NCBI RefSeq assembly: GCF_009758205.1
Contig: NZ_WRXN01000001.1
Span: forward strand, 620,001-684,000
From: Chitinophaga tropicalis
GTDB taxonomy: Bacteria > Bacteroidota > Bacteroidia > Chitinophagales > Chitinophagaceae
Length of the DNA stretch: 64,000 bases
Direction of reading: 5' to 3'
Part shown: piece by piece, positions 33,809-43,504 of the stretch
How positions within the stretch are numbered: the first letter of the stretch is position 1
How the letters are laid out: each line of letters begins with the position of its first letter
The notes under the pieces: generated by a model
The model's database searches: none
The model's input: only the letters and a program-made list of their open reading frames with translations
What the model was told of the DNA's origin: nothing
Translations under genes and position numbers: made by a program

Positions 33809-36018
33809 TAGTTGCCGTATTCTACCAGGAATTTAATGCGCATCAATTTCAGCTGTTCAAGCGTATAATCGCTTTCAATCAGCTCTTCACGTGCAAGTGC
33901 AAGACTGGAAGTTTCACAGCCTTTAAAGTATTCCATGATCTCATCCTGGGCATAGTCGTCCAGTTCTTCATCTATGCAGTAATCCAGGTTTAATTTCGTA
34001 CCGCTGGCTACAATGGTCTCCATTTCATCCAGCAGCTGAGGTATAGAAAGCTCTTTATTACGTGCAATGGTTTCCAGCGGCATCTTTTTATCAATGTTCT
34101 GGATAATGAATACCTTGAGGCCGCTCTTATTCACAACGCTCTTCATGACAAAGTCGTCCGGCTTCACGATATCATTCTCCTCCACGTATTTAGCGATCAC
34201 GTCAACGAATTGTTTTCCGTAGCGGATAGCTTTCCCTTTACTTACGCCCTGTATCTTTTCAAGCTCCTGGACGGTAGTAGGATATTGTGTAGCCATATCT
34301 TCCAGGGATGTTTCCAGGAAGATCACGAATGGAGGGAGGTTCTTTTCTTTGGCAACCTTTTTACGCAGTTCTTTCAGCATGTCGAAGAGAACGGTATCGG
34401 CAGATGCCTGTGCTTCTGCTGCTACTTCGTCGTCATCACCGCCGTCTTCTTCAAACTGGTGATTGAGGGATACCATGATAGAGTACGGCTTTTTCAGGAA
34501 TTTGCTTCCTTTATCTGTGATCTTCAGCAGGCCATATTCTTCAATATCTTTTTCTATCAGGTCTTCCAGCATCATCTGGCGGATGAGGGAATTCCAGAAG
34601 TGTGCATCAAATTCTTTTCCTTCACCGAATACTTCCAGCTGGTTATGCTGGTAGGTGGTGATCTGCGGATTTACCTTACCGGTAATGATATTCACCACAT
34701 ATTCACTGCCAAAGCGTTCTTCCAGGGCTTTGATAGCTTTCAGCACAATCACTACCCGGTTCTTCACTTCAATTTTCTCTTTCGGATTGCGGCAGTTATC
34801 GCATGCGCCATTACACTGGCCATCCTCATATTTCTCGCCGAAATAGTGGAGTATCACTTTCCGCCGGCAGGCAGAGCTTTCAGCATAGGCAACTGTTTCG
34901 TTGATCAGCTGTGCGCCCATCTCCCTTTCGCTGAGAGGTTTGTCCCGCATCAGGTGCTCCAGTTTCTGAACATCTTTGTAGGAGTAGAAGCATACGCAGA
35001 TACCTTCCAGCCCGTCGCGGCCTGCGCGGCCGGTTTCCTGGTAGTAGTTCTCCAGGCTCTTCGGAATGTTATAGTGTATAACGAAACGTACGTCAGGTTT
35101 ATCTATTCCCATGCCGAAGGCAATGGTAGCTACTATCACTTCCACTTCCTCATGCAGGAACATATCCTGGCGTTGCGCACGGGTAGTGGCATCCAGTCCG
35201 GCATGATAGGCAACGGCCTTGATATTGTTGGCCACCAGCATATCTGCCAGTTCTTCAGTGGTTTTACGGTTAAGGGTATAGATAATACCGCTCTTACCTT
35301 TATGCTGGTGAATGAATTTAACGATCTCACGGATGGTCTGGTCCTTTTTCCTTTTTGGTCTGATCTCATAATAGAGATTAGGCCTGTTGAAAGAGGAGAG
35401 GAATACCTCCGGGTTACGGAGGGCAAGGTTCTTCACAATATCGCTCTGTACCTTGGGCGTTGCGGTCGCCGTCAGTGCAATGATGGGAAGATCGCCATTG
35501 ATCATCTCTATCATTTCCTTCAGACGGCGGTATTCCGGACGGAAGTCATGCCCCCATTCGGAAATACAGTGCGCTTCATCTACCGCTATAAAAGAGATCT
35601 CCAGTTCCCTGAAAAAGTCCAGGTTCTCCTGCTTTGTAAGCGTTTCCGGCGCTACGTACAACATCTTTGTTTTGCCGGAAAGAAGATCTGTCCTGACCTT
35701 TTTTATCTGTGCTTTAGACAGGGTAGAATTGAGAAAATGAGCTACATTATCTTTACTGCTATAGGAACGTACCAGGTCTACCTGGTTTTTCATCAGCGCT
35801 ATAAGAGGAGATACTATCAGGGCACAACCGGGACTCATCAGAGCCGGTAACTGGTAGCACAGGGATTTTCCTCCGCCGGTTGGCATAATAACAAAAGTAT
35901 CTTTGCCTGAAAGAATACTTTTGATGATGATCTCCTGGTTGCCTTTAAAGGAGTCAAACCCAAAGTGTTCCCGTAATGCATCTATCAAACTTACCTTTAC
36001 AACAGCCATTGCATTCAA
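33808..36018 (-). CDS. recQ: ATP-dependent DNA helicase RecQ
   Basis: A 736-residue RecQ. Walker A is [18 protein letters not shown] (about residue 40), the DEAH box is [19 protein letters not shown] (about 147), motif III is [10 protein letters not shown], and motif VI is [20 protein letters not shown]. The RecQ zinc-binding region ([20 protein letters not shown]) follows near residue 385. An HRDC domain lies near 555-625 ([20 protein letters not shown]) with a further C-terminal winged-helix-like tail. It unwinds recombination and fork intermediates 3'-5'. The longer C-terminus is usual for Bacteroidota RecQ. Followed with a one-base overlap by the DUF3050 gene. Confidence 0.96.
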   Translation of the reverse strand: MNAMAVVKVSLIDALREHFGFDSFKGNQEIIIKSILSGKDTFVIMPTGGGKSLCYQLPALMSPGCALIVSPLIALMKNQVDLVRSYSSKDNVAHFLNSTLSKAQIKKVRTDLLSGKTKMLYVAPETLTKQENLDFFRELEISFIAVDEAHCISEWGHDFRPEYRRLKEMIEMINGDLPIIALTATATPKVQSDIVKNLALRNPEVFLSSFNRPNLYYEIRPKRKKDQTIREIVKFIHQHKGKSGIIYTLNRKTTEELADMLVANNIKAVAYHAGLDATTRAQRQDMFLHEEVEVIVATIAFGMGIDKPDVRFVIHYNIPKSLENYYQETGRAGRDGLEGICVCFYSYKDVQKLEHLMRDKPLSEREMGAQLINETVAYAESSACRRKVILHYFGEKYEDGQCNGACDNCRNPKEKIEVKNRVVIVLKAIKALEERFGSEYVVNIITGKVNPQITTYQHNQLEVFGEGKEFDAHFWNSLIRQMMLEDLIEKDIEEYGLLKITDKGSKFLKKPYSIMVSLNHQFEEDGGDDDEVAAEAQASADTVLFDMLKELRKKVAKEKNLPPFVIFLETSLEDMATQYPTTVQELEKIQGVSKGKAIRYGKQFVDVIAKYVEENDIVKPDDFVMKSVVNKSGLKVFIIQNIDKKMPLETIARNKELSIPQLLDEMETIVASGTKLNLDYCIDEELDDYAQDEIMEYFKGCETSSLALAREELIESDYTLEQLKLMRIKFLVEYGN

Positions 36019-36297
36019 AATTTAAAACAAATAAACTCTAAAGAAAGTAACAAATTATGGATATTGTTTATGTGTTTTTTAGGGGACACGAAGTTAATTA
36101 AAAATGTGTTGACCCACAATTAAAATATGGCTGAACAGGGTAGTATAAGTACTCAGAATGCCGTTCTGCGGGTAAAAAAGACCCATTGAAGGGTAGAGGG
36201 GCCAAAAGCTTTAAAAGCACTTTTAAGCAACACTTTTATGCTCCGGTAACAGAAAACCGCCGTCCCCGGGCAGGATATTATAAAATGGGTGGATGTA

Positions 36298-36331
36298 TTA
36301 GGTTTAATCTCCTGAATCATAGTTAACTTTG
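36298..36331 (+). promoter_or_regulatory. probable kdsD promoter
   Basis: The -7 box TAACTTTG at 36324-36331 fits the Bacteroidota TAnnTTTG consensus, 9 bases before the kdsD ATG; a weak -33 region (TTAGGTTTA) begins at 36298. The rest of the 322-bp gap from recQ shows no gene. Confidence 0.5.
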
Positions 36332-36340
36332 TAGCTGCTC

Positions 36341-37315
36341 ATGAAAAACAGAACGGTTATTAACATAGCGGAAATAGCAAAACGGACGCTCCGGCTGGAA
36401 GCAGCAGCAATAGACGACCTGCAGCAGTATATTAACGAGGATTTTGAACAGGCTGTTGATCTGATTGCCCAATGTGGAGGGCGTGTTGTGGTATCCGGTA
36501 TCGGCAAGAGCGCTATCATAGGGCAGAAGATCGTTGCAACGCTTAATTCCACAGGCACCCCATCAATCTTTATGCATGCTGCAGATGCTATTCATGGAGA
36601 CCTTGGAATGATCCAGGAGAACGATGTTATCCTTTGCATTTCCAAAAGCGGGAACTCTCCTGAGATCAAAGTACTGGTGCCACTGGTAAAGAACTTTGGT
36701 AACAAACTGATAGCCATGGTTGGCAACACCGGCTCTTTCCTGGCACAGGAAGCAGATATCCTTCTCAATACATCCGTATCACAGGAGGCCTGCCCTAATA
36801 ACCTGGCGCCCACTACCAGCACAACAGCGCAACTGGCAATGGGCGACGCGCTGGCAGTATGCCTCATAGAATGGCATGGTTTTTCAGCAGCAGATTTTGC
36901 AAAGTTTCATCCCGGAGGTACACTGGGCAAAAAGCTGTATCTCAAAGTAGGAGACCTGAGCCGCCTCCACCAGGCGCCAAAGGTCTTGCTGAACAGCACC
37001 CTGAAAGAGATCATTGTAGCTATCTCCTCCGGTATGCTGGGTGTCACGGCCGTATTAAAGGACAACGGAGAACTGGCCGGTATCATCACCGACGGTGACC
37101 TTCGCCGTATGCTGGAAAAGAACATCCCGGCAGATAGTGTTACCGCCGCTGGCATTATGTCAGCTCATCCCAAAACCATCCAGGAAGATGAACTGGCCAT
37201 AAATGCACTGGAAAAGATGAGACAACACGATATTACTCAGCTCCTGGTATTGAAGGATAAACGATATATTGGGATCATTCACTTACACGATTTAATCAGG
37301 GAAGGAATTATATAA
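36341..37315 (+). CDS. kdsD: arabinose-5-phosphate isomerase (KpsF/GutQ/KdsD family)
   Basis: A 324-residue cytosolic enzyme. The SIS domain (residues about 35-170) contains VVVSGIGKSAIIGQKIVATL, FMHAADAIHGDLGMI and ILCISKSGNSPEIK. Two CBS domains follow (about 205-320; LGVTAVLKDNGELAGIITDG and ITQLLVLKDKRYIGIIHLHD). It isomerises ribulose 5-phosphate to arabinose 5-phosphate, the first step towards Kdo. The next gene, manC, starts 4 bases on, so the pair is an operon. The kdnA-kdsB-kdnB cluster 22 kb away would use the Kdo that depends on this enzyme. Confidence 0.93.
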   Translation: MKNRTVINIAEIAKRTLRLEAAAIDDLQQYINEDFEQAVDLIAQCGGRVVVSGIGKSAIIGQKIVATLNSTGTPSIFMHAADAIHGDLGMIQENDVILCISKSGNSPEIKVLVPLVKNFGNKLIAMVGNTGSFLAQEADILLNTSVSQEACPNNLAPTTSTTAQLAMGDALAVCLIEWHGFSAADFAKFHPGGTLGKKLYLKVGDLSRLHQAPKVLLNSTLKEIIVAISSGMLGVTAVLKDNGELAGIITDGDLRRMLEKNIPADSVTAAGIMSAHPKTIQEDELAINALEKMRQHDITQLLVLKDKRYIGIIHLHDLIREGII

Positions 37316-37319
37316 CGAG

Positions 37320-38411
37320 ATGACATATGTGAACAGGCATTTTTATGTGGCCATCATGGCCGGGGGAATAGGCAGCCGCTTCTGGCCCTATAGCCGAACA
37401 GATTACCCCAAACAGTTCCTGGATATCCTGAATACCGGGAAATCCTTGCTGCAGTGGACCTTCGAACGGTTCTCGCAATTCATTCCGCCGGAAAACATTT
37501 ACATAGTTACCCACCAGCATTATGTTTCAAAAGTTCAGGAACAACTGCCTGAACTGCCAGTGGTTAATATAGTGGCAGAACCATCCAGGAAGAATACCGC
37601 TCCCTGCATAGCGTACATCTCCCACAAGATCAATAAACAGGACCCGAAGGCAAACATCATCTGTGCGCCGGCAGATCACCTGATACTTGATTCCATCGCA
37701 TTCACCAGCACCTGCCTCAATGCACTGATGTTTGTTCAGAAACACAGCGCACTCCTCACACTGGGCATCAAACCCACCCGCCCCGATACCGGCTACGGGT
37801 ATATCCAGTATGAAACACAACAGGTGGCAGATAATGTATACCAGGTAAAGACCTTCACGGAAAAACCTAACCTGGAACTGGCAAGAACATTCCTGCAAAG
37901 CGGCGACTTCCTCTGGAACGCCGGTATCTTTGTCTGGAACGTGAAAACCATCCTGGCAGCACTCAAAGCCTATCTGCCGGAAATAGACGAACTCTTTGAA
38001 CAGAGCCGCGCCGCCCTGAACACGCCGGAAGAAAAGAAAGTAATAGAGAATATTTATCCACAGTGTACAAATATCTCTATTGATTATGCCATCATGGAAA
38101 AGGCTGATAATGTATATGTCATCCCCTCCAATTTCGGATGGAGCGATCTGGGCACCTGGGCCTCCGCCTATGAGAACCTGGAACGTGACGACGCCGGCAA
38201 CGCAGTACAGGGAAAGAACGTTATGATGGTAGATGCTACCAACTGCATGGTCAAAGCCCCGCATGAAAAACTGCTGGTCATCCAGGGACTCGATGAATTT
38301 ATCGTAGTAGATACCTCAGATGTGCTGCTTATCTGTAAAAAAGAGAATGAACAGCAGATCAAGGAATATGTGGCAGAAGTAAAAAGAAATAAAGGCGAGA
38401 AGTTTTTATAG
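37320..38411 (+). CDS. manC: mannose-1-phosphate guanylyltransferase
   Basis: A 363-residue nucleotidyltransferase. The N-terminal pyrophosphorylase motif is VAIMAGGIGSRFWPYSRTDY PKQF (residues about 10-33), followed by EPSRKNTAPCIAYI, ICAPADHLI, GIKPTRPDTGYGYIQ and FTEKPNLELA, all typical of GDP-mannose pyrophosphorylases. The C-terminal phosphomannose isomerase half found in some ManC proteins is absent, as in the short bacterial form. It makes GDP-mannose for surface glycans. Co-transcribed with kdsD. A repeat-family hairpin lies 30-100 bases after the stop. Confidence 0.94.
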   Translation: MTYVNRHFYVAIMAGGIGSRFWPYSRTDYPKQFLDILNTGKSLLQWTFERFSQFIPPENIYIVTHQHYVSKVQEQLPELPVVNIVAEPSRKNTAPCIAYISHKINKQDPKANIICAPADHLILDSIAFTSTCLNALMFVQKHSALLTLGIKPTRPDTGYGYIQYETQQVADNVYQVKTFTEKPNLELARTFLQSGDFLWNAGIFVWNVKTILAALKAYLPEIDELFEQSRAALNTPEEKKVIENIYPQCTNISIDYAIMEKADNVYVIPSNFGWSDLGTWASAYENLERDDAGNAVQGKNVMMVDATNCMVKAPHEKLLVIQGLDEFIVVDTSDVLLICKKENEQQIKEYVAEVKRNKGEKFL

Positions 38412-38444
38412 ATAATAGAACATCAAACTCATTCAAAAGCTTTT

Positions 38445-38515
38445 CAGCTGCACGCAGCGCAAATAAATCTCTCTCAAAAACGGGGTTTTGCCGAAGGCGA
38501 AACCCCGTTTTTGAG
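38445..38515. repeat. GC-box plus hairpin, intergenic repeat copy 3
   Basis: The box CAGCTGCACGCAGCGC (38445-38460) precedes a 20-bp stem, 38473-38492 with 38496-38515, loop GAA. All pairs are Watson-Crick except one G-U. It follows manC and can serve as its terminator. Confidence 0.85.
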
Positions 38516-38600
38516 CATATACATCAAAAAGAAAAATAAACAGATACCAATTACGGATTGCATGCTTTAATTTCAGACACGAATTCGTAATTAATCATTT

Positions 38601-39734
38601 ATGTCAAAACTACCCAAAGTAGGAACCACCATTTTCACCGTCATGTCAACATTGGCGGCAGAACATAAAGCCATTAACCTCTCCCAGGGATTTCCCGATT
38701 TTGATTGCGACCCCTTGTTAAAAAAACTTGTCAATGAAGCCATGGAACAGGGCCATAACCAATACGCCCCCATGCCAGGCATCATGCCGCTGCGGGAAGT
38801 GATAGCGCAGAAGATCAGCAATCTTTACGGACAAACAGTGAACCCTGACACAGAGATCACCGTTACTCCCGGCGGAACATACGCTATCTTCACAGCAATA
38901 GCCACCTGCATCAGCCCTGGCGATGAAGTGATCATCTTCGAACCTGCATATGACAGCTATATTCCCAACGTCCTGGTAAACGGCGGCACACCCGTACTGA
39001 TACCGCTTTCATACCCGGATTATCATATTGACTGGCAACTGGTACGCAGCAGGATCACCCCGCGTACAAAAATGATCATGCTCAATACTCCGCATAATCC
39101 TACCGGCAGCATCCTGCGGGAAACAGATATAGAAGAATTGCGCAAACTGGTAACAGAACACAACCTGCTGGTCCTGTCAGACGAAGTCTACGAACATCTT
39201 GTTTATGAAGGGGCGCAACACCTTAGTATACTCCGTTACCCTGACCTGCTGCAGAAAAGCTTTGTAACATTCTCTTTCGGCAAGGTCTTTCACAACACCG
39301 GCTGGAAAATGGGGTATTGCGTGGCACCGGCTCACCTGATGAAAGAATACCGTAAAGTACACCAGTACCTCTGCTTTTCTGTAAACACACCCATGCAGTA
39401 CGGCCTTTCCAATTACCTGCGTACACCGGAACATTATCTTTCCCTGCCGGCCTTCTACCAGGAAAAACGGGATTATTTCCTGCAGCTCATGGCAGATACA
39501 AAATTTACCCCGCTGGCCTCGTCCGGAAGTTACTTCCAGCTGATGCGCTATGACCGGATCTCAGCAGAGGGAGATAAGGAATTTGCAGAACGGATCACAA
39601 AAGAATTCGGCGTTGCCACCATACCGGTGTCTGCATTTTATGAGGATGGGAAAGACGATCATGTAGTCCGGTTCTGCTTTGCAAAGAAGAAGGAAACACT
39701 GGAAAAAGCAGTGGACCGGTTAAGAAAGATCTGA
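38601..39734 (+). CDS. PLP-dependent aminotransferase (methionine aminotransferase YbdL-like)
   Basis: A 377-residue fold-type I aminotransferase. SKLPKVGTTIFTVMSTLAAE and INLSQGFPDFDCDPLL at the start, then NQYAPMPGIMPLREVIAQKI, EITVTPGGTYAIF, NTPHNPTGSIL (conserved Asn), LSDEVYEHLVYEG, and the PLP lysine in SFGKVFHNTGWKMGY (about residue 232). The pattern fits the YbdL/kynurenine aminotransferase group that transaminates methionine and aromatic amino acids; the exact amino donor is not determined. It stands alone between a repeat hairpin and a convergent terminator. Confidence 0.9.
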   Translation: MSKLPKVGTTIFTVMSTLAAEHKAINLSQGFPDFDCDPLLKKLVNEAMEQGHNQYAPMPGIMPLREVIAQKISNLYGQTVNPDTEITVTPGGTYAIFTAIATCISPGDEVIIFEPAYDSYIPNVLVNGGTPVLIPLSYPDYHIDWQLVRSRITPRTKMIMLNTPHNPTGSILRETDIEELRKLVTEHNLLVLSDEVYEHLVYEGAQHLSILRYPDLLQKSFVTFSFGKVFHNTGWKMGYCVAPAHLMKEYRKVHQYLCFSVNTPMQYGLSNYLRTPEHYLSLPAFYQEKRDYFLQLMADTKFTPLASSGSYFQLMRYDRISAEGDKEFAERITKEFGVATIPVSAFYEDGKDDHVVRFCFAKKKETLEKAVDRLRKI

Positions 39735-39748
39735 TAATATACATAAAA

Positions 39749-39774
39749 AACCCGCTCCTAAAAAAGAGCGGGTT
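39749..39774. terminator. bidirectional terminator between aminotransferase and carbonic anhydrase genes
   Basis: AACCCGCTC (39749-39757) pairs with GAGCGGGTT (39766-39774) around an 8-base loop. A run of A on the left gives a T tail on the minus strand; the right side is CTCCTTT. It lies between two convergent genes. Confidence 0.75.
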
Positions 39775-39825
39775 CTCCTTTGTATATGACTACAAGCATG
39801 GCTTGTCTGCAAGTTGCGGGGCCTC

Positions 39826-40506
39826 TTAAACCAGTACGGTCTCAGAATGCCCTTTGTACATTTCGCTTCCTATTATCAGGGTATGTTCCTTGAAGGTCAC
39901 TACACCTGTTTCCACATCATAAACAGCCCCGATAATACCAACCTCCCCGTTCAGTATCATATCCCGGAGAATATGACTTTGTTCCATGATAGCCTGCACA
40001 GAACGTTCAGTATGAATATGTGTTACGGCATCAACAAAAGCCGGGTTGTGAGAAGTACGGTCTTCTTTGATGGTCTTTTCAGCATATACCGCAGGAGTGA
40101 TCTTGTTGAGCAATCCGGTCAGGTTGCCCATCTCTACCTTATCGCACGCACCTTTGATTGCGCCGCATTTGGTATGCCCCAGTACAACAATGAATTTTGA
40201 ACCAGCTACCTTACAGGCATATTCCAGGCTGCCCAGTACATTATCAGAAATAACAGCGCCCGCCAGGCGGATACTGAAAATATCGCCCAGGCCCTGGTCA
40301 AAGATCAGTTCCGCAGAAGTGCGGGAATCCATACAGCTTACAATAGCGGCCATAGGGTACTGTCCTTCGCTGGTTTCATTCACCTGCTCCAGCAGGTTAC
40401 GGTGCATTCTGAGATTATCTACAAAACGGGCATTCCCGTTCTTTAAAATTTCAAGTGCGGATGCCGGGGTGATCTGAGCCTGTGATGCTTTATTTAATGT
40501 TTTCAT
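39826..40506 (-). CDS. can: beta-type carbonic anhydrase
   Basis: About 226 residues from the ATG at 40506 (a TTG lies three codons earlier). The zinc ligands are seen in VSCMDSRTSAELIFDQGLGD (Cys and the Asp-Arg dyad) and VVLGHTKCGAIKGACD (His and Cys); NAGAVISDN is here LAGAVISDNVLGSLEYAC. It interconverts CO2 and bicarbonate in the cytosol. It follows the SulP transporter gene on the same strand with about 48 bases between, suggesting a bicarbonate uptake/hydration operon. Confidence 0.94.
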   Translation of the reverse strand: MKTLNKASQAQITPASALEILKNGNARFVDNLRMHRNLLEQVNETSEGQYPMAAIVSCMDSRTSAELIFDQGLGDIFSIRLAGAVISDNVLGSLEYACKVAGSKFIVVLGHTKCGAIKGACDKVEMGNLTGLLNKITPAVYAEKTIKEDRTSHNPAFVDAVTHIHTERSVQAIMEQSHILRDMILNGEVGIIGAVYDVETGVVTFKEHTLIIGSEMYKGHSETVLV

Positions 40507-40554
40507 TTTCTTCAACTTTGATGGTTTTAATAATTACAAATACCCTGCTGTCAA

Positions 40555-42204
40555 TCAATTCAATTGCAGCTCTTTCAGTAATTGTTCATGATTACCGGTA
40601 GAGATGGTGTGTACATGCCCGCTTGCAACGTTTGCATGATGCTCAGGAGAGATATTCTCCGTGTTAGGCAGTTTGTACACCTCCTTAAAACCGGTAAGGA
40701 TAACTGTGATGTTCTTCTGAGGTGCTTTTACATCTTTAAACTCACGGATAGTTTCAAGCACATCGAAATCTATATAAGTGGTTTTGCTGGCATCAATAAC
40801 AACAGTGGTGTTTTCCGGCATGTGGTCAAGCGTAAGCAGGATGCTTGCCTTGTTCAGGAAAGAAACTTCCTGTGCCAGTTCCAGCCTGATGCTGTCGCCC
40901 GTTTTGTACTTCTCTTTACGGAAGAAGTAAGAGCTCTTTATGTTACCGCGAAGTATGGCGAAAACGCTGACAGTCATACCAAGGGCAATACCAATCAGCA
41001 GATCGGTAAATACGATAGCTACTACTGTTACAATGAAAGGTACCCACTGGTATTTACCATTGCTGAACATTTCCTTGAAAATAGAGATCTTACACAGCTT
41101 GTAACCGGTTACCAGCAGTACGGCGGCCAGTGTAGCCAGCGGTATCTTGTTCAGTAAACCAGGTATCAGCGCAGCGCAAACCAGCAGTAATGAACCATGT
41201 ACGATGGTAGCAAGTTTGGTACGGCCGCCGGCATTGATATTGGCGGAAGAACGCACTATCACGGAGGTAACAGGTAAACCGCCTATCATACCGCTCACAA
41301 TGTTGGCCACACCTTGTGCCTTCAGCTCCCTGTTAGGCGGAGTGTATCTTTTCAGCGGGTCCAGCTTATCAGTAGCTTCCACATTCAGCAATGTTTCCAC
41401 AGAAGCAACAATAGCAATGGTTGCACCGGTTATCCACACTTCCTTGTTGGTAATAGCACTGAAATCCGGCAATGTGAACTGGCCAATGAAGGAACCAAAG
41501 CTGTCAGCTACCGGCAGGCTCACCAGGTGGGAGGCAGAAACGGCCAGCACACTGCCTGTTGCAGTGAAAAGACCATTCAGCCCAATACCCACCAGCACTG
41601 CTACCAGCGGAGCAGGTACCACATTCAGCTTGGGTATTTTTCCCCAGTAAAGGATAATGAGAACAGACACCACTGTAATAAGAGTAGCTCCCAGATCTAT
41701 ATGATTGATCGCGGAAAGTAATGCACTGAAACTGTTATCCCCATCTACCTGGATAAAGGTAAAGTCACCCTCAGAATCAGCATCATAACCAAATGCGTGC
41801 GGTAACTGCTTGAGTATGATAATGATACCAATAGCGGTCAGCATGCCCTTGATCACGTTTGACGGGAAATAATTGGCAACGGTACCGGCTTTGATCAGGC
41901 CCAGCAGAAGCTGCATAGCACCGCCTATCACAACGGCCAGCAGGAAAACGTCAAATGCGCCCATCTTGGTGATGGCTGCCAGCACAACAGCTGTAAGACC
42001 CGCGGCAGGACCGCTCACACTCAGCTGTGCGCCACTTAAAGATCCTACTACCAGACCGCCTACAATACCGGCAATCATGCCGGAAAACAGGGGAGCGCCG
42101 GACGCGAGGGCAATACCTAAACAAAGAGGTACTGCTATAAGAAAAACAACAAGTCCGGACGAAAGGTCTCCTTTAATATTCGAAAAAATGGATTGCCTGC
42201 TCAT
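40555..42204 (-). CDS. SulP-family anion transporter, probably bicarbonate
   Basis: A 549-residue membrane protein with about 12-14 helices. The N-terminus NIKGDLSSGLVVFLIAVPLC and GIALASGAPLFSGMIAGIVG is the SulP start, with LSVSGPAAGLTAVV and PNRELKAQGVANIVSGMIGG as further signatures. A C-terminal STAS domain (TLDHMPENTTVVIDASKTTY, about residues 455-530) is a regulatory module. SulP proteins next to a carbonic anhydrase gene, as here, are usually taken as bicarbonate carriers of the BicA kind, though sulfate cannot be excluded. First gene of the two-gene operon. Confidence 0.92.
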   Translation of the reverse strand: MSRQSIFSNIKGDLSSGLVVFLIAVPLCLGIALASGAPLFSGMIAGIVGGLVVGSLSGAQLSVSGPAAGLTAVVLAAITKMGAFDVFLLAVVIGGAMQLLLGLIKAGTVANYFPSNVIKGMLTAIGIIIILKQLPHAFGYDADSEGDFTFIQVDGDNSFSALLSAINHIDLGATLITVVSVLIILYWGKIPKLNVVPAPLVAVLVGIGLNGLFTATGSVLAVSASHLVSLPVADSFGSFIGQFTLPDFSAITNKEVWITGATIAIVASVETLLNVEATDKLDPLKRYTPPNRELKAQGVANIVSGMIGGLPVTSVIVRSSANINAGGRTKLATIVHGSLLLVCAALIPGLLNKIPLATLAAVLLVTGYKLCKISIFKEMFSNGKYQWVPFIVTVVAIVFTDLLIGIALGMTVSVFAILRGNIKSSYFFRKEKYKTGDSIRLELAQEVSFLNKASILLTLDHMPENTTVVIDASKTTYIDFDVLETIREFKDVKAPQKNITVILTGFKEVYKLPNTENISPEHHANVASGHVHTISTGNHEQLLKELQLN

Positions 42205-42468
42205 AGTCTGAAGGATTTATGAACGCCAGGGCGTTCATCCGGGGACAAAAATGCCTGTACACAAACGTGGCATAGTTCTGACCCGCAGTGAATAAATAAA
42301 ATCAGTGATAAATAATGAATGACCAGCAGAGACACGTATAGTGCCACGCTATCGCAGCAACCAAAACCAGGGATCAGCAGATGCATAATGGCACACAGCT
42401 AATAACAGTGATAATCGTTACTGGTACAATAAATAATAAATGGAAATAAATAGATAGATGAGACTGTC

Positions 42469-42753
42469 TTAACAGTTGGGAGGGGGGCAGTGTATTTCAC
42501 GGGCAGGTCCCTGAGGGATTTCCGCGAAGAAGTTATAATGAGTAGCACTTAATATAAGAGAAGGCTCAAACTGGGCACCGTCAGTATATTGCTTAAAGAA
42601 CTTTACTTCCTTGGCAAGTTTAACCACGTCTCCGCAGTCTACAGGATGCTCCTCAACGATCTGGTTATTGAACAGCAATTTCCCCATCTCCTTTATCGGG
42701 AGAAGTTGCGTGCTCATAAGCACCAACAGGAATATGCTGAAAACCTTTTTCAT
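42469..42753 (-). CDS. small secreted protein ending PPPNC
   Basis: A 94-residue protein with a signal peptide (MKKVFSIFLLVLMSTQLLP) followed by IKEMGKLLFNNQIVEE and a C-terminal tail REIHCPPPNC. Two or three cysteines in the mature part could bind metal or form a disulfide. Small proteins with the same LPIKE-G start and PPPNC end recur in Chitinophagaceae and relatives from memory; function unknown. It lies alone, about 265 bases before (on the minus strand, upstream of) the SulP gene start. Confidence 0.75.
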   Translation of the reverse strand: MKKVFSIFLLVLMSTQLLPIKEMGKLLFNNQIVEEHPVDCGDVVKLAKEVKFFKQYTDGAQFEPSLILSATHYNFFAEIPQGPAREIHCPPPNC

Positions 42754-43035
42754 CGTCTAAGTCTTGTCTTTTGATTCTGCTTCTGATACAAAAATAGGGC
42801 AGAGAGTCTGGACTTTGTAAAGATAGACTTTAAAAATATGTTAAAAGGAAATCTTTGATGAATGGCAGGTATATACGGAAAGACTCCCTTATCCCTGATT
42901 TCAACCGCTCATCATTTTATCTTCTGTACGCTATTTCGCAGTGAAAATGCCCGGTCCCCTTTACCATGGCCCATCTCACCCCCTTTTACGGGTAATATTC
43001 AAAACAAGTTATTTTGCTTTATATGGTATTGTGTA

Positions 43036-43065
43036 TTGCATAGTAGTATAAAACGCCTATCTTTG
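43036..43065 (+). promoter_or_regulatory. Bacteroidota-type promoter for padR
   Basis: The -7 box TATCTTTG (43058-43065) has a TTG at 43036-43038 as the -33 element, 19 bases upstream. It lies 68 bases before the PadR start codon. The rest of the gap 42754-43132 shows nothing else I can support. Confidence 0.6.
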
Positions 43066-43132
43066 TATTGTAATTATCAAAAACCATTCAGTACGATGAG
43101 AAATATAAGATCATTTATAAAGCTCACTTGCC

Positions 43133-43459
43133 ATGAACATAGATAACACACAGTCACAGATGCGAAAGGGGGTGCTGGAATTCTGCATTCTTTCTGTCAT
43201 CAAGCAAGGCGAGGCTTATCCTTCAGACATTATTGAAAAAATGAAAGAAGCGAAGCTGGACATCCTGGAGGGCACCCTTTACCCGTTGTTAACAAGATTG
43301 AAGAATGCGGAATTACTGACATACAGATGGGTTGAAAGCAACTCTGGTCCCCCGAGGAAATATTTTTCCATGACCGAAAAAGGAGAACAGTTTTACCAGG
43401 AACTGGAAACAACCTGGAATGAGCTGGCAAATGCGGTCAATACACTAACAAGCAAGTAA
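43133..43459 (+). CDS. PadR-family transcriptional regulator
   Basis: A 108-residue winged-helix protein. MRKGVLEFCILSVIKQGEAY followed by YPSDIIEKMKEAKLDI, EGTLYPLLTRLKNAELLTY and SGPPRKYFSMTEKGEQFYQE is the full PadR motif set (PLLxRL, GPPRKYY). It binds DNA as a dimer and usually represses the gene next to it. Here the PspC-domain gene begins 45 bases downstream, the common Bacteroidota PadR-PspC pair, so autoregulation with that membrane protein is likely. Confidence 0.93.
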   Translation: MNIDNTQSQMRKGVLEFCILSVIKQGEAYPSDIIEKMKEAKLDILEGTLYPLLTRLKNAELLTYRWVESNSGPPRKYFSMTEKGEQFYQELETTWNELANAVNTLTSK

Positions 43460-43504
43460 CAAACCTTACCATCCACTAACCAAACCTAAAATAGTCATCA
43501 GCAA

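Noticed and set aside
34210..35850. Open frame of 546 codons on the plus strand
   Set aside because: It lies entirely opposite recQ, whose helicase motifs are all intact; the translation has no domain and is rich in Phe, Cys and Tyr, typical of an antisense frame.
42201..42386. Open frame of 61 codons just upstream of the SulP start
   Set aside because: Overlaps the SulP start by 4 bases but has no homology, signal peptide logic or conserved start; likely leader DNA.
42862..43146. Open frame of 94 codons before padR
   Set aside because: It runs through the padR promoter box and overlaps its start; the sequence shows no coding character.
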